Shown here piece after piece: positions 6,443 to 13,260 of a stretch of 15,033 nt of DNA. Position 1 is the first letter of the stretch. Each line of letters begins with the position of its first letter. This stretch comes from 2-01-FULL-49-22 sp036507655. GTDB lineage: Bacteria; Patescibacteriota; Saccharimonadia; Saccharimonadales; UBA10212. The position numbers and the translations under genes are program-made. The stretch lies in assembly GCA_036507655.1 (NCBI GenBank), contig DATCIS010000030.1, positions 1 to 15,033 on the forward strand, given 5' to 3'. The notes below the pieces were generated by a model. It had not been told where the DNA came from. It saw only the letters and a program-made list of their open reading frames with translations, and searched no databases.

Positions 6443-7072
6443 ATGAACAGCGGTGGGCTTCTGTTAATAACCGGTTCAATCTTGAGCGCGACCGTGGCTT
6501 TTATTTGGCTGGCCTGGCGTATCGGCAAGACCCCTTCGTTAAAGGATGCTAAGGGCAATCCAACGCAGGCGCTTGAGGGCGCCGCCAGAGAAGATGTCGA
6601 ACATATTTTTAACGATGAGTTTCGTGAAGAGCTGCGCAACCGCGGACGCCTGCATTTTGAAAAAATCATTGGCGAAAATGCCATATTTTTGCAGCAAGAT
6701 TTACGCCAAACCACCACCCAGCTAAACGATTATATGCGTTCGGAAATTACCCGTACCCTTCAACAGGAATTTAAGAAGTACGAACAGTCTATAACCGATG
6801 CCAAACAACTGGCGCTCGATTCGATTGAGAAGACCATTACGACAATTGAGCAACAAAGAGGATTCTTGCAGCAACAACTGGCGACTCAGTCCGAGGCTCA
6901 AAAAGCCCAGATTATTTCCCGTTTTGAGGTGGAGATGGCTAGCATTATTAACCACTACATTTTGCGAGCTATCGGTAACCAGATTGACTTGTCAGACCAA
7001 TTAGACTACATTCTGACCGAGCTGGAAGCAAATAAAAAGGCGATTATAGAGGACATAAAACGTGGAACTTAG
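6443..7072 (+). CDS. F-type ATPase b-subunit-like peripheral stalk protein
   Basis: A 209-residue protein at the atpF position. It has one N-terminal membrane helix (about residues 5-26, LLLITGSILSATVAFIWLAW) and then a long polar, helix-prone region rich in Gln, Glu and Lys (about 55-165) that should be a coiled coil. A C-terminal segment (YILRAIGNQIDLSDQLDYILTELEANKKAIIEDIKRG) probably meets delta. This is the layout of the b subunit, which holds the F1 head still. It is longer than the usual 155-175 residues, with an insertion-like linker after the helix (GKTPSLKDAKGNPTQALEG). AAGGAT lies near 6425-6430, about 12 nt before the ATG. The next gene's GTG overlaps its 3' end by 11 nt. Sequence identity to known b subunits is low, so the call depends on architecture and position. 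Confidence 0.7.
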   Translation: MNSGGLLLITGSILSATVAFIWLAWRIGKTPSLKDAKGNPTQALEGAAREDVEHIFNDEFREELRNRGRLHFEKIIGENAIFLQQDLRQTTTQLNDYMRSEITRTLQQEFKKYEQSITDAKQLALDSIEKTITTIEQQRGFLQQQLATQSEAQKAQIISRFEVEMASIINHYILRAIGNQIDLSDQLDYILTELEANKKAIIEDIKRGT

Positions 7073-7550
7073 GTTGCCGACGAGCGTTGTCGGCCCAGGG
7101 GAAATTAACCGTTTGTTGAGAGAACTGGCAGCCCTGGATGATTTTTTTCTATCAGCTGCGGCCAGGGCCGCTGGCACGCCGCTCCCGCCGCCGCGGGTTA
7201 CCTTTATGCTGGAGCAAGCAGCTCGTGATAATAAGTTCAACCTGCTTGAGGAAGCCCATCGGGATGAGCTCAAAACCAGGCTACAGTCGGTATTAGAGCG
7301 CGCGCCGGTTGTCCATATCAGCCTGGCGGCCGAGCCCTCACCGCGAATAACCGATGCTATTCTGAGTTGGCTAAGGGCTAATATACACCCCAATATCCTG
7401 GTGGTCATAGGCCTGCAGCCGACGATTGCCGCTGGCGCCGAGCTGCGCACAGGCAATCAGATTTTCGACATGAGCCTGCGCACACACCTGCAAAAACAAG
7501 AAGGATATTTAGTAAAACTGATCGAGGGAGCGGTCAGTGGCAGGAGGTAA
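7062..7550 (+). CDS. F1 delta-subunit-like (OSCP-like) protein
   Basis: A 162-residue protein at the atpH position, expected to link the b stalk to the top of the alpha-beta head. The N-terminal part is helical (EINRLLRELAALDDFF, then NKFNLLEEAHRDELKTRL). The C-terminal part has the delta-family pattern in which a strand (NILVVIGL) leads to AGAELRTGNQIFDMSLRTHL, comparable to the GGxxxRxGDxxIDxSxxxxL signature of delta/OSCP. It is slightly shorter than typical delta (about 175-180). The start is GTG at 7062 inside the end of the b-like gene. The following alpha gene starts with GTG 7537 inside its 3' end. The double overlap argues for coupled translation and fixed stoichiometry. Confidence 0.75.
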   Translation: MELRLPTSVVGPGEINRLLRELAALDDFFLSAAARAAGTPLPPPRVTFMLEQAARDNKFNLLEEAHRDELKTRLQSVLERAPVVHISLAAEPSPRITDAILSWLRANIHPNILVVIGLQPTIAAGAELRTGNQIFDMSLRTHLQKQEGYLVKLIEGAVSGRR

Positions 7551-8976
7551 GAACCAGCACTTTCAGCAGTTTGTTGATGCCGGCCACCCGGTAGGCGAGA
7601 TCCTGTCGGTTAATAAATTTTTAGTTAGTGTGCGCGGCTTGCAACCGGTCAGCCCGCACTCGGTAGTTATTTTTGAAAATGGCAGTAAAGGCTTTGTCCA
7701 GCATATCAGGCAAGAGAGTGTTCGGGTTCTACATCTAGGTTCGGCTAATTTAAAAACCGGTATGCTGGCCGTCGTGCAAGCACCGCAGCTGATGGCCAAG
7801 GTCGGCAAAGATTATATCGGGCGTGTAGTTTCGGTTAACGGCCAGCCGCTTGACGGCAAGGGGCCAGTAGCAGCTGATGGCGAGTGGCCAATATTTAATG
7901 GGGCTCCACCAATATACGCCCGCGAGCTGCTCAATAAACAGCTGGAAACCGGCGTTACCCTTATTGATGCCCTGTTTCCAATCGCTCGAGGACAACGCCT
8001 AGCTTTGGTCGGCGATAGTAAGTCAGGCAAGTCAACCCTGGCGGCACAGATTGCCATCAACCAGAAAGACACCGACCAAGTAGTGGTCTACGTTCTGATT
8101 GCCAAGCGAGAAAGCGACGTTGACAGTCTGCTCGCGCGCCTAAAAGACAATGGTGCGCTTGCAAAAGCTATAGTCGTGGTTTCGACAGTTTTTGAGTCGT
8201 TGGTTAACAGTTACTTGGCACCATATGTTGGCTGCGCCTTAGCCGAGTATCTCTGGCAGGTCGTCGGCCAGGACGTTCTGGTAATTTATGACGATTTGAC
8301 TACTCATGCCCACGCCTACCGCGAAATCGCTCTAATTTCCGGCGTCAGCCCAGGCCGCGATTCTTACCCCGGAGACATCTTCTATACCCACTCGTCGCTT
8401 TTAGAACGTGCCGGTAAGCTTAAGAAAAACCATAACTCTTTGACCGCCATCCCGCTTGTTCTGGCCGATGGCGGCGACATTACAGCCTATTTACCAACTA
8501 ATGTCATGTCTATTACTGATGGGCAGTGGATATTGGACATGGATGTCTTCCGTGAAGGGCTAAGACCAGCCATTAACGCCGGCCTGAGCGTTACCCGCGT
8601 TGGCGGCCGCGGCCATAATGACCGGCAGAAAGAACAGAACCAGAAGACTATGCAGGCCTTAAGCGCCTATACTCAGGCCAGGCAGTTTGCGCAGTTCGGC
8701 ACAGAACTAGCCCTTTCCACCCAAAAAGACATTATTCGAGGACGGCATTTCCAGGTGCTGTTTACGCAGTCGCCAGGCGAGACATACAAACTTCTGGCTC
8801 AGCAACTGATGCTCGATGTCTTGCTTGAGACCGACCCTTCGCGCGGTCTTAATGTGGCTGAATTAAAAAAACAAGCTAATCAGGCAGCTAGCCTTGTCAA
8901 AACTGAATCCGACTACGGCACGGTCAGGGACAGCCTCAAAGATCAGGTGGTAATCGCCCAGGAGGTCAAAAAATGA
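7537..8976 (+). CDS. F1 ATPase alpha-subunit-like protein
   Basis: A 479-residue alpha homologue forming the non-catalytic nucleotide sites of the hexamer. The P-loop is GDSKSGKS (159-166), where typical alpha has GDRQTGKT. A Walker B-type VLVIYDDL (247-254) is followed by HAYREI and the alpha signature SPGRDSYPGDIFYTHSSLLERA (271-292), then AYLPTNVMSITDGQ. The arginine finger that reaches into the beta site is kept (R354 in SVTRVGG). The N-terminal crown region is short: the helix that normally binds delta is reduced, and the total is about 25 residues below the usual 500-510. GAGGGAG at 7523-7529 fits as a Shine-Dalgarno for the GTG start. It overlaps gamma by ATGA. Clearly of F type, not V/A type. 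Confidence 0.93.
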   Translation: MAGGKNQHFQQFVDAGHPVGEILSVNKFLVSVRGLQPVSPHSVVIFENGSKGFVQHIRQESVRVLHLGSANLKTGMLAVVQAPQLMAKVGKDYIGRVVSVNGQPLDGKGPVAADGEWPIFNGAPPIYARELLNKQLETGVTLIDALFPIARGQRLALVGDSKSGKSTLAAQIAINQKDTDQVVVYVLIAKRESDVDSLLARLKDNGALAKAIVVVSTVFESLVNSYLAPYVGCALAEYLWQVVGQDVLVIYDDLTTHAHAYREIALISGVSPGRDSYPGDIFYTHSSLLERAGKLKKNHNSLTAIPLVLADGGDITAYLPTNVMSITDGQWILDMDVFREGLRPAINAGLSVTRVGGRGHNDRQKEQNQKTMQALSAYTQARQFAQFGTELALSTQKDIIRGRHFQVLFTQSPGETYKLLAQQLMLDVLLETDPSRGLNVAELKKQANQAASLVKTESDYGTVRDSLKDQVVIAQEVKK

Positions 8977-9824
8977 GGCAGCTGACCGAAATCGCCGCCA
9001 ACCGCGACTCGGTTGCAACCATCGTTGGCTTAACTAGCGCTTTTGAAGGCATTGCCAGTATGCGCATTGCTCAGATTAAAGACCAGGTGCAACAATCAAC
9101 CGAGTTTTTTGCCGAGTTGTGGCGGATTTATAACCAGATCCGGGTAGATGAGCTGTTCCATTTTGGCCGCCGGCAATCAGCGGAGCAGTTGATAGCCAAA
9201 GAATTGATGATTCTAATAACTTCTGAGGGCGGTTTCTCGGGCGATATTGACGAACGCTTAATCAGCCAAGCTCTGACGCACTACAAATCCGAAAAAAACG
9301 ACATTATCGTCATTGGCCACCACGGCTTGATTCTAATGCAACAAAGAGGGGTACGACCAAAACGCAGCTTTCAGCTACCCAAGCGTGACCGCAACATCAC
9401 AGCCGCGCCATTAATAGATGAGGTCCAAAGATACACCTCAACCACTGTTTTCTATCAAAGCTATCAGTCGCTGGTTAATCAAGCTATCAAGACAATTAAG
9501 TTGGCAACGGCCGTGGCCGAGCGCGGGAAAGCCGTCGAGGCCGGAGAGGAAATAATCAGCGAAAGCAACTATATCTTTGAGCCTAGTACATTTGCGGTCG
9601 TTGACCACCTGGAACGGTCAATGATGCAAACCACTTTATCAGAAGTGATACTGGAATCGAAGTTGGCCCAATACGCCAGCCGCTTCCGTGCCATGAGCGT
9701 AGCCAAGGAGCGGGCCGATGAGTCGCTGCATGACTTAACGCGGCAATATATGCGCGCCAAGCGGCACTTAAAGGACGAGCGACTGAAAGAAGTAATTAAC
9801 GGTCTAAGGGGAGCCAAGCCATGA
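8973..9824 (+). CDS. F1 ATPase gamma-subunit-like protein (central shaft)
   Basis: A 283-residue homologue of the rotating shaft. The N-terminal helix (TSAFEGIASMRIAQIKDQVQQS, residues 21-42) corresponds to the gamma coiled coil with its conserved KITxAMxMVA-like start, here IASMR. LMILITSEGGFSGDIDERLI (about 78-97) matches the VxxITSDRGLCGGxN core, with the Cys lost. The C-terminal helix ILESKLAQYASRFRAMSVAKERADESLHD matches the conserved gamma end LxES...ARMxAMxxATxNA. The full length, with both coiled-coil helices present, points to a working rotor shaft. It overlaps alpha by ATGA and beta by ATGA. Confidence 0.88.
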   Translation: MRQLTEIAANRDSVATIVGLTSAFEGIASMRIAQIKDQVQQSTEFFAELWRIYNQIRVDELFHFGRRQSAEQLIAKELMILITSEGGFSGDIDERLISQALTHYKSEKNDIIVIGHHGLILMQQRGVRPKRSFQLPKRDRNITAAPLIDEVQRYTSTTVFYQSYQSLVNQAIKTIKLATAVAERGKAVEAGEEIISESNYIFEPSTFAVVDHLERSMMQTTLSEVILESKLAQYASRFRAMSVAKERADESLHDLTRQYMRAKRHLKDERLKEVINGLRGAKP

Positions 9825-11155
9825 GCGCTGGTGTGGTGACTGCTGTGCGCGATATGGTGGTATCGGTTCAATTCGATTCCGATCCGCCGGACATCGGCGA
9901 ACTGATTCTGGTTCAAAGCCAAAGCCGCCCGGTTTTGCTGGTTGACCATCTGGCAAAAAACAAAACGGCTGTTTGCCTTGACCTGTTTGGCGACCGCAGC
10001 ATCCAAAAAAGGATGTCGGTTGAGCGCAGCGGCCGCGGCGTAGAAGTTCCAGTCGGGCCGGCGACCGTCGGTCGCATCCTGGACGCTTTAGGCCGGCCGC
10101 TCGATGGCCAGCCGCTGCCAAAATCGGACCAGCTGGCTTACAAAAACATCTGGCAGCTACCGCCTAGGCGGATGTCGTTTGAGGCATCTAGCCCGCAGAT
10201 TCTGGAAACCGGCATTAAAGTTATTGATTTCTTCACACCGTTCGTAAAAGGCCGAAAGGTTGGCATCATTGGCGGAGCTGGTGTTGGTAAGACTGTTCTG
10301 ACAATGGAGCTGGTGCATAACGTCGCTAAGAGTGGGCAGGGGATGAGCTTTTTTGCTGGTATAGGCGAGCGTATTCGTGAGGGCCATGAGCTATATGAAA
10401 CACTGCGCGAGCGCGACTTGCTCAAATCAACCGTAATGTTTTTTGGCCAGATGGACCAAAACCCGGTTCAGCGCGTGCTAGTAGCCCTAAGCTCTGTGGC
10501 CGCGGCCGAACATATGCGCGACGAACACCACAAAGATATTCTGTTCTTTGCCGACAATATGTACCGCTACATACAAGCGCGCAATGAGCTGTCGACCATT
10601 TTGGAGCAAATTCCTTCAGAAGGCGGCTACGAACCAACCATCTTCAGTGACGTTAAAACACTGCAAGACCGGTTGAGTTCCAACGAGAACGGCTCAATTA
10701 GCTCGGTGCAGACCATATACGTGCCAGCCGATGATCTAAGTGACCCGGCGGTACAGATGATCCAGCACGAGCTGGACGGCATCATCGTGCTGTCGCGCAA
10801 AGTTGCCGAGGAAGGCATCCGCCCGGCGGTGGATTTAATTCGCACCAGCTCGAGCCTGCTCTCAACCGAGGTCGTCGGCGAACGGCACTACAAACTCAGC
10901 GTTCAGGTGCAGGCGCTGCTACAAAAATACGAATCGCTTAAGAATATCATCGCCATCATCGGCGAAAACGAATTGTCGCCGGCCGACCGGGCCGACTATG
11001 CCAAGGCCAAGAAGCTGATTCAATTCTTTAGCCAGCATTTATCGGTGGTAGAGGGTTTTACTAATCGCAAGGGTGAATATGTTAGCCGCGAAGATACCCT
11101 AAAGGGAGTAGAGAGGATTTTGGCCGAAAATGAAGCTGCCGCTAATGCAGGTTAA
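9821..11155 (+). CDS. F1 ATPase beta-subunit-like protein (catalytic)
   Basis: A 444-residue beta homologue. Kept residues: the P-loop GGAGVGKT (151-158, K157), the catalytic Glu and its Arg in GIGERIREG (E183, R184), R218 in MDQNPVQR (aligned with the Arg of NEPPGAR), and D245 of the Walker B region ILFFADNMYRY. ATP hydrolysis is therefore plausible. Changed: NEPPGAR reads DQNPVQR. The adenine-stacking Tyr of GIYPAVDP is Arg (R334 in GIRPAVDLI). The DELSEED lever reads NELSPAD (383-389). Typical beta is about 460-480 residues, so this one is a little short. This degree of change in normally near-invariant motifs suggests a specialised ATPase and not the cell's housekeeping ATP synthase. The start overlaps gamma by ATGA. 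Confidence 0.94.
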   Translation: MSAGVVTAVRDMVVSVQFDSDPPDIGELILVQSQSRPVLLVDHLAKNKTAVCLDLFGDRSIQKRMSVERSGRGVEVPVGPATVGRILDALGRPLDGQPLPKSDQLAYKNIWQLPPRRMSFEASSPQILETGIKVIDFFTPFVKGRKVGIIGGAGVGKTVLTMELVHNVAKSGQGMSFFAGIGERIREGHELYETLRERDLLKSTVMFFGQMDQNPVQRVLVALSSVAAAEHMRDEHHKDILFFADNMYRYIQARNELSTILEQIPSEGGYEPTIFSDVKTLQDRLSSNENGSISSVQTIYVPADDLSDPAVQMIQHELDGIIVLSRKVAEEGIRPAVDLIRTSSSLLSTEVVGERHYKLSVQVQALLQKYESLKNIIAIIGENELSPADRADYAKAKKLIQFFSQHLSVVEGFTNRKGEYVSREDTLKGVERILAENEAAANAG

Positions 11156-11384
11156 AATCTATGCGCCATTTCAGGTCTATTTTGATGGTCCGGCCGATAG
11201 TTTATCGGCCACTAACGAGACCGGGCCTTTTGATATCCTGCCGCATCATAAAAACTTCATGAGTTTGCTTAAACCGGGAAACCTAACAGTCAGGCAAAAA
11301 GGTAAGCCCGACTTTAACATGCAGGTAGACAGGGCTGTGCTACATGTCCGAGCTAACAAAGTTACAGTATTTCTTGACGTCTGA
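11130..11384 (+). CDS. F1 ATPase epsilon-subunit-like protein, N-terminal domain only
   Basis: An 84-residue protein at the atpC position. It carries the epsilon beta-sandwich signature GPFDILPHHKNFMSLLKPG, comparable to G-x-FxILPxHAPxLTxLxPG, which binds gamma and the c ring. True epsilon is about 130-140 residues and has a C-terminal two-helix domain that inhibits ATP hydrolysis. That domain is absent, so this brake on hydrolysis is missing. The ATG at 11130 overlaps beta by 26 nt. ATG 11145 (MQVKIYAPFQ, 79 residues) is an equally plausible start and fits the usual epsilon N-terminus better. It is the last gene of the operon. Confidence 0.85.
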   Translation: MKLPLMQVKIYAPFQVYFDGPADSLSATNETGPFDILPHHKNFMSLLKPGNLTVRQKGKPDFNMQVDRAVLHVRANKVTVFLDV

Positions 11385-11397
11385 AATACTTATAAGC

Positions 11398-11419
11398 GTC
11401 AAGGCTATGATGCCTTGAC
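11398..11419 (+). terminator. Hairpin after the ATPase-like operon, possible terminator
   Basis: GTCAAGGC (11398-11405) and GCCTTGAC (11412-11419) form a perfect 8-bp stem with a 6-nt loop, starting 13 nt after the epsilon stop. The tail CTTTCTAG has only a short T run, so it is a weak intrinsic terminator at best. Confidence 0.5.
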
Positions 11420-11472
11420 CTTTCTAGAGAGCAGATATACTTGCTCAATCTGCGAGCGTTACAAGTCAAATA

Positions 11473-11542
11473 TTTAGGACACAGGGTTCAGGACATAGAA
11501 ATAGCTAAACCCTAAGTCCTAATCCCTGTTGCCTAACCTATT
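11473..11542. repeat. Inverted heptamer-periodic repeat between convergent genes
   Basis: The sequence splits into ten 7-bp units: TTTAGGA, CACAGGG, TTCAGGA, CATAGAA and ATAGCTA, then AACCCTA, AGTCCTA, ATCCCTG, TTGCCTA, ACCTATT. The first half is AGG-rich and the second half is its CCT-rich complement. Arms 11481-11498 and 11512-11529 pair over 18 positions with 3 mismatches around a 13-nt loop. It lies at the meeting point of the plus-strand ATPase operon and the minus-strand surface gene, so it may act as a bidirectional terminator. The last units enter the 3' end of that minus-strand gene. The unit length and style match the array at 5556-5611. Confidence 0.7.
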
Positions 11543-12486
11543 ATGATGTAGTCGAAAAGGTAGGTCGTAGATGCTGAGGGCGTATTGGTGGTGCAGATAC
11601 TAAAACTGCTCGTACTGCGGTTGGTATAGTAATTCAACCCCGCCGAACTGCTGTTGCTGGGGCTGATGACTACGTGCGGCGTTACATTAAATTTGGCGGC
11701 AAAATTAATTGTTACAAAACAGCCGGCCGGTGGACTGCTGCCGGTATTAATAGTAACGGTTCCGGCGGTGTCAGCCCCATTAACACTGGCTGTACCGCCG
11801 CTGCCGAGCGCCGACCCATTGCTTTTACTAGGAATCGAGCCGCCAAGAGTTATATGTCGATTAATTTGAAAGTCGCCGTTGATTTGAAGACTGGTAATCG
11901 TTAGCTTTGCTGCGGTCAAGTTGCCACCGAAGGTTCCCGAGCCGGAAACGTTAAGATTTTTTTGCACGCTAAGTTGCCCGGAGAAAGTAGTGTCGCCCGA
12001 AACCGAAAGTATGCCGTTAACCTGCAGCTGCCCGACGTTGCTTTGCTCGCCAACCGTAATTGAAGATAGAGACAGCCCGCCGCCAACTTTTATAGAGCCG
12101 GCTATCTCGGCATCCTTGCGCACCAGCAACTGCCCCTCCAGTATAGTGTTGCCCTGAATGTCTAAGGTCTGTTTGCTATCACCAACTAAGGTCGTGTTGC
12201 CTTGCAGTTGGGCTAACTGCTCGCTTGTTAAAGATGAACTTTTCTTGGCCGCTTGATTGCGGTTCCAGGTTAATTGCACGACAGTACCGGCGATAGCTAG
12301 CAGAAAAACCAGTGCGAAGATTATAAAATACAAATTCGAAAACTCTTTTAGGCGCCGCCGCCACGACTTTTTTTTCGGCGACCCACTGCCAGTAGATGGC
12401 TCGGCAGGCTGCAGGTTTGGCGTTGGTTCCGGCTGGCTTGTCGTTTCGAGCGGTTCGATTACTGAACCTGGAATATTATCATCCAT
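11533..12486 (-). CDS. Membrane-anchored repetitive cell-surface protein
   Basis: A 317-residue protein convergent to the ATPase operon. Residues 1-45 are a cytoplasmic tail, rich in Pro and Ser and then basic (PKKKSWRRRLK). Residues 52-72 are a membrane helix (YFIIFALVFLLAIAGTVVQL). Residues 100-220 are a run of short hydrophobic/Gly repeats (for example LQVNGILSVSGDTTFSG and LSVQKNLNVSGSGTFGG) typical of a beta-helix or bactofilin-like stack. Residues 232-317 are a C-terminal beta domain that resembles phage tail-fibre/surface domains (GADTAGTVTINTG, then FNVTPHVVISPSN, ending FDYIIIG), with C256 and C298 as a possible disulfide. The order basic tail, helix, repeats implies an inside N-terminus and an extracellular adhesive shaft. 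Specific function unknown. Confidence 0.8.
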   Translation of the reverse strand: MDDNIPGSVIEPLETTSQPEPTPNLQPAEPSTGSGSPKKKSWRRRLKEFSNLYFIIFALVFLLAIAGTVVQLTWNRNQAAKKSSSLTSEQLAQLQGNTTLVGDSKQTLDIQGNTILEGQLLVRKDAEIAGSIKVGGGLSLSSITVGEQSNVGQLQVNGILSVSGDTTFSGQLSVQKNLNVSGSGTFGGNLTAAKLTITSLQINGDFQINRHITLGGSIPSKSNGSALGSGGTASVNGADTAGTVTINTGSSPPAGCFVTINFAAKFNVTPHVVISPSNSSSAGLNYYTNRSTSSFSICTTNTPSASTTYLFDYIIIG

Positions 12487-12508
12487 ATTGGTTTTGCTTA
12501 TCTTTAAT

Positions 12509-12514
12509 AGTATA
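12509..12514 (-). promoter_or_regulatory. -10 box for the minus-strand surface gene
   Basis: TATACT on the minus strand ends 22 nt before the ATG at 12486, which would give a 5' leader of about 15 nt. No clear -35 box. It faces the plus-strand element at 12531-12536 in the same AT-rich divergent spacer. Confidence 0.4.
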
Positions 12515-12530
12515 GCTTGAAAATATACAA

Positions 12531-12536
12531 TATAGT
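12531..12536 (+). promoter_or_regulatory. -10 box for the plus-strand membrane protein gene
   Basis: TATAGT on the plus strand lies 13 nt before ATG 12550, giving a leader of about 6 nt. No clear -35 box. The spacer (12487-12549) is strongly AT-rich. Confidence 0.4.
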
Positions 12537-12549
12537 GGAACTTTTCCTC

Positions 12550-13236
12550 ATGGCAGATTTATACATTTACCGCAAGCTGGTGCGCCGGCACTGGTACGGC
12601 AAGTTCAGGCTACGCAGCCGTTTCGTGATACTGCTTGTCCTTGCTCTGGTTGCGGCAGCTGTTTTTATAGCGGTTGATTTGGCGGGCAATGAAACTTCGA
12701 AACCCCAGACATCGGTTACAAAAAACGTACAAATCTCGGGAAATATAAATACCTTCCAAACCGATTATTTTTCGTTTAAAGACACCGGTAAATGGGTTCT
12801 AAGTAAACAGGAAAGCACAACGACGAAATTTGTTTACTTCAAATTCCGCGGCGTCCAGCCCCAGCATCAATTGGTGATTTATGTCAACGAAGAGCCGATA
12901 CCTCTTTATCTGGCAAGCTCGAGGGTTCTACCTGTTAGGATAGTTAATAATAACGCGCTTGATATTACGAACGTTTATGGACCGTGTGGCAGTCTATACA
13001 AACCCGGCGAGCTGCGGCAGGTAAAAGTTGTAACAATCGAAGGCGCTAATATGCTTTGCGATCCTGATACCCCCCAGTATTCAGTCACGTTGGCCGAGGT
13101 TAATGGCGACTGGCAGCTGGCTTTGCAGAGACGCGGCGGTACTCCGGCAACCTATGTCATTACGTACCGCGACCAGACGTTGAATCCAGGCCCAGAGGCA
13201 ATCTTGCGCATCGCCGAGTCCTTTAAATCGTTATAG
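12550..13236 (+). CDS. Membrane-anchored extracellular protein of unknown function
   Basis: A 228-residue protein. The N-terminus is strongly basic (YRKLVRRHWYGKFRLRSR). One membrane helix follows at about residues 25-43 (FVILLVLALVAAAVFIAV). The remaining 180 residues are outside. They contain FQTDYFSFKDTGKWVLSKQES, which resembles the compact beta domains that follow membrane anchors in other cell-envelope proteins, and two Cys (146, 170) that could form a disulfide. There is no recognisable catalytic motif. ATG 12550 is preferred to TTG 12517, because the longer version would include the promoter and an odd N-terminal extension. It is divergent from the surface gene at 11533-12486. I do not recognise the family. 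Confidence 0.78.
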   Translation: MADLYIYRKLVRRHWYGKFRLRSRFVILLVLALVAAAVFIAVDLAGNETSKPQTSVTKNVQISGNINTFQTDYFSFKDTGKWVLSKQESTTTKFVYFKFRGVQPQHQLVIYVNEEPIPLYLASSRVLPVRIVNNNALDITNVYGPCGSLYKPGELRQVKVVTIEGANMLCDPDTPQYSVTLAEVNGDWQLALQRRGGTPATYVITYRDQTLNPGPEAILRIAESFKSL

Positions 13237-13247
13237 CATAAGCAGTG

Positions 13248-13253
13248 TATACT
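13248..13253 (+). promoter_or_regulatory. -10 box, leaderless start of the secreted-protein gene
   Basis: TATACT ends 7 nt before ATG 13261. With the usual spacing, transcription would start at or next to the ATG. No good -35 box is seen. The arrangement matches 5615-5623. Confidence 0.5.
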
Positions 13254-13260
13254 ATCGGTG

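Noticed and set aside
5632..11384. Reading the operon as an N-ATPase or a V/A-type ATPase
   Set aside because: N-ATPase operons begin with beta and epsilon and include atpQ and atpR, whereas here the order is c-b-delta-alpha-gamma-beta-epsilon. V/A types lack the F-type delta and gamma seen here and have longer catalytic subunits.
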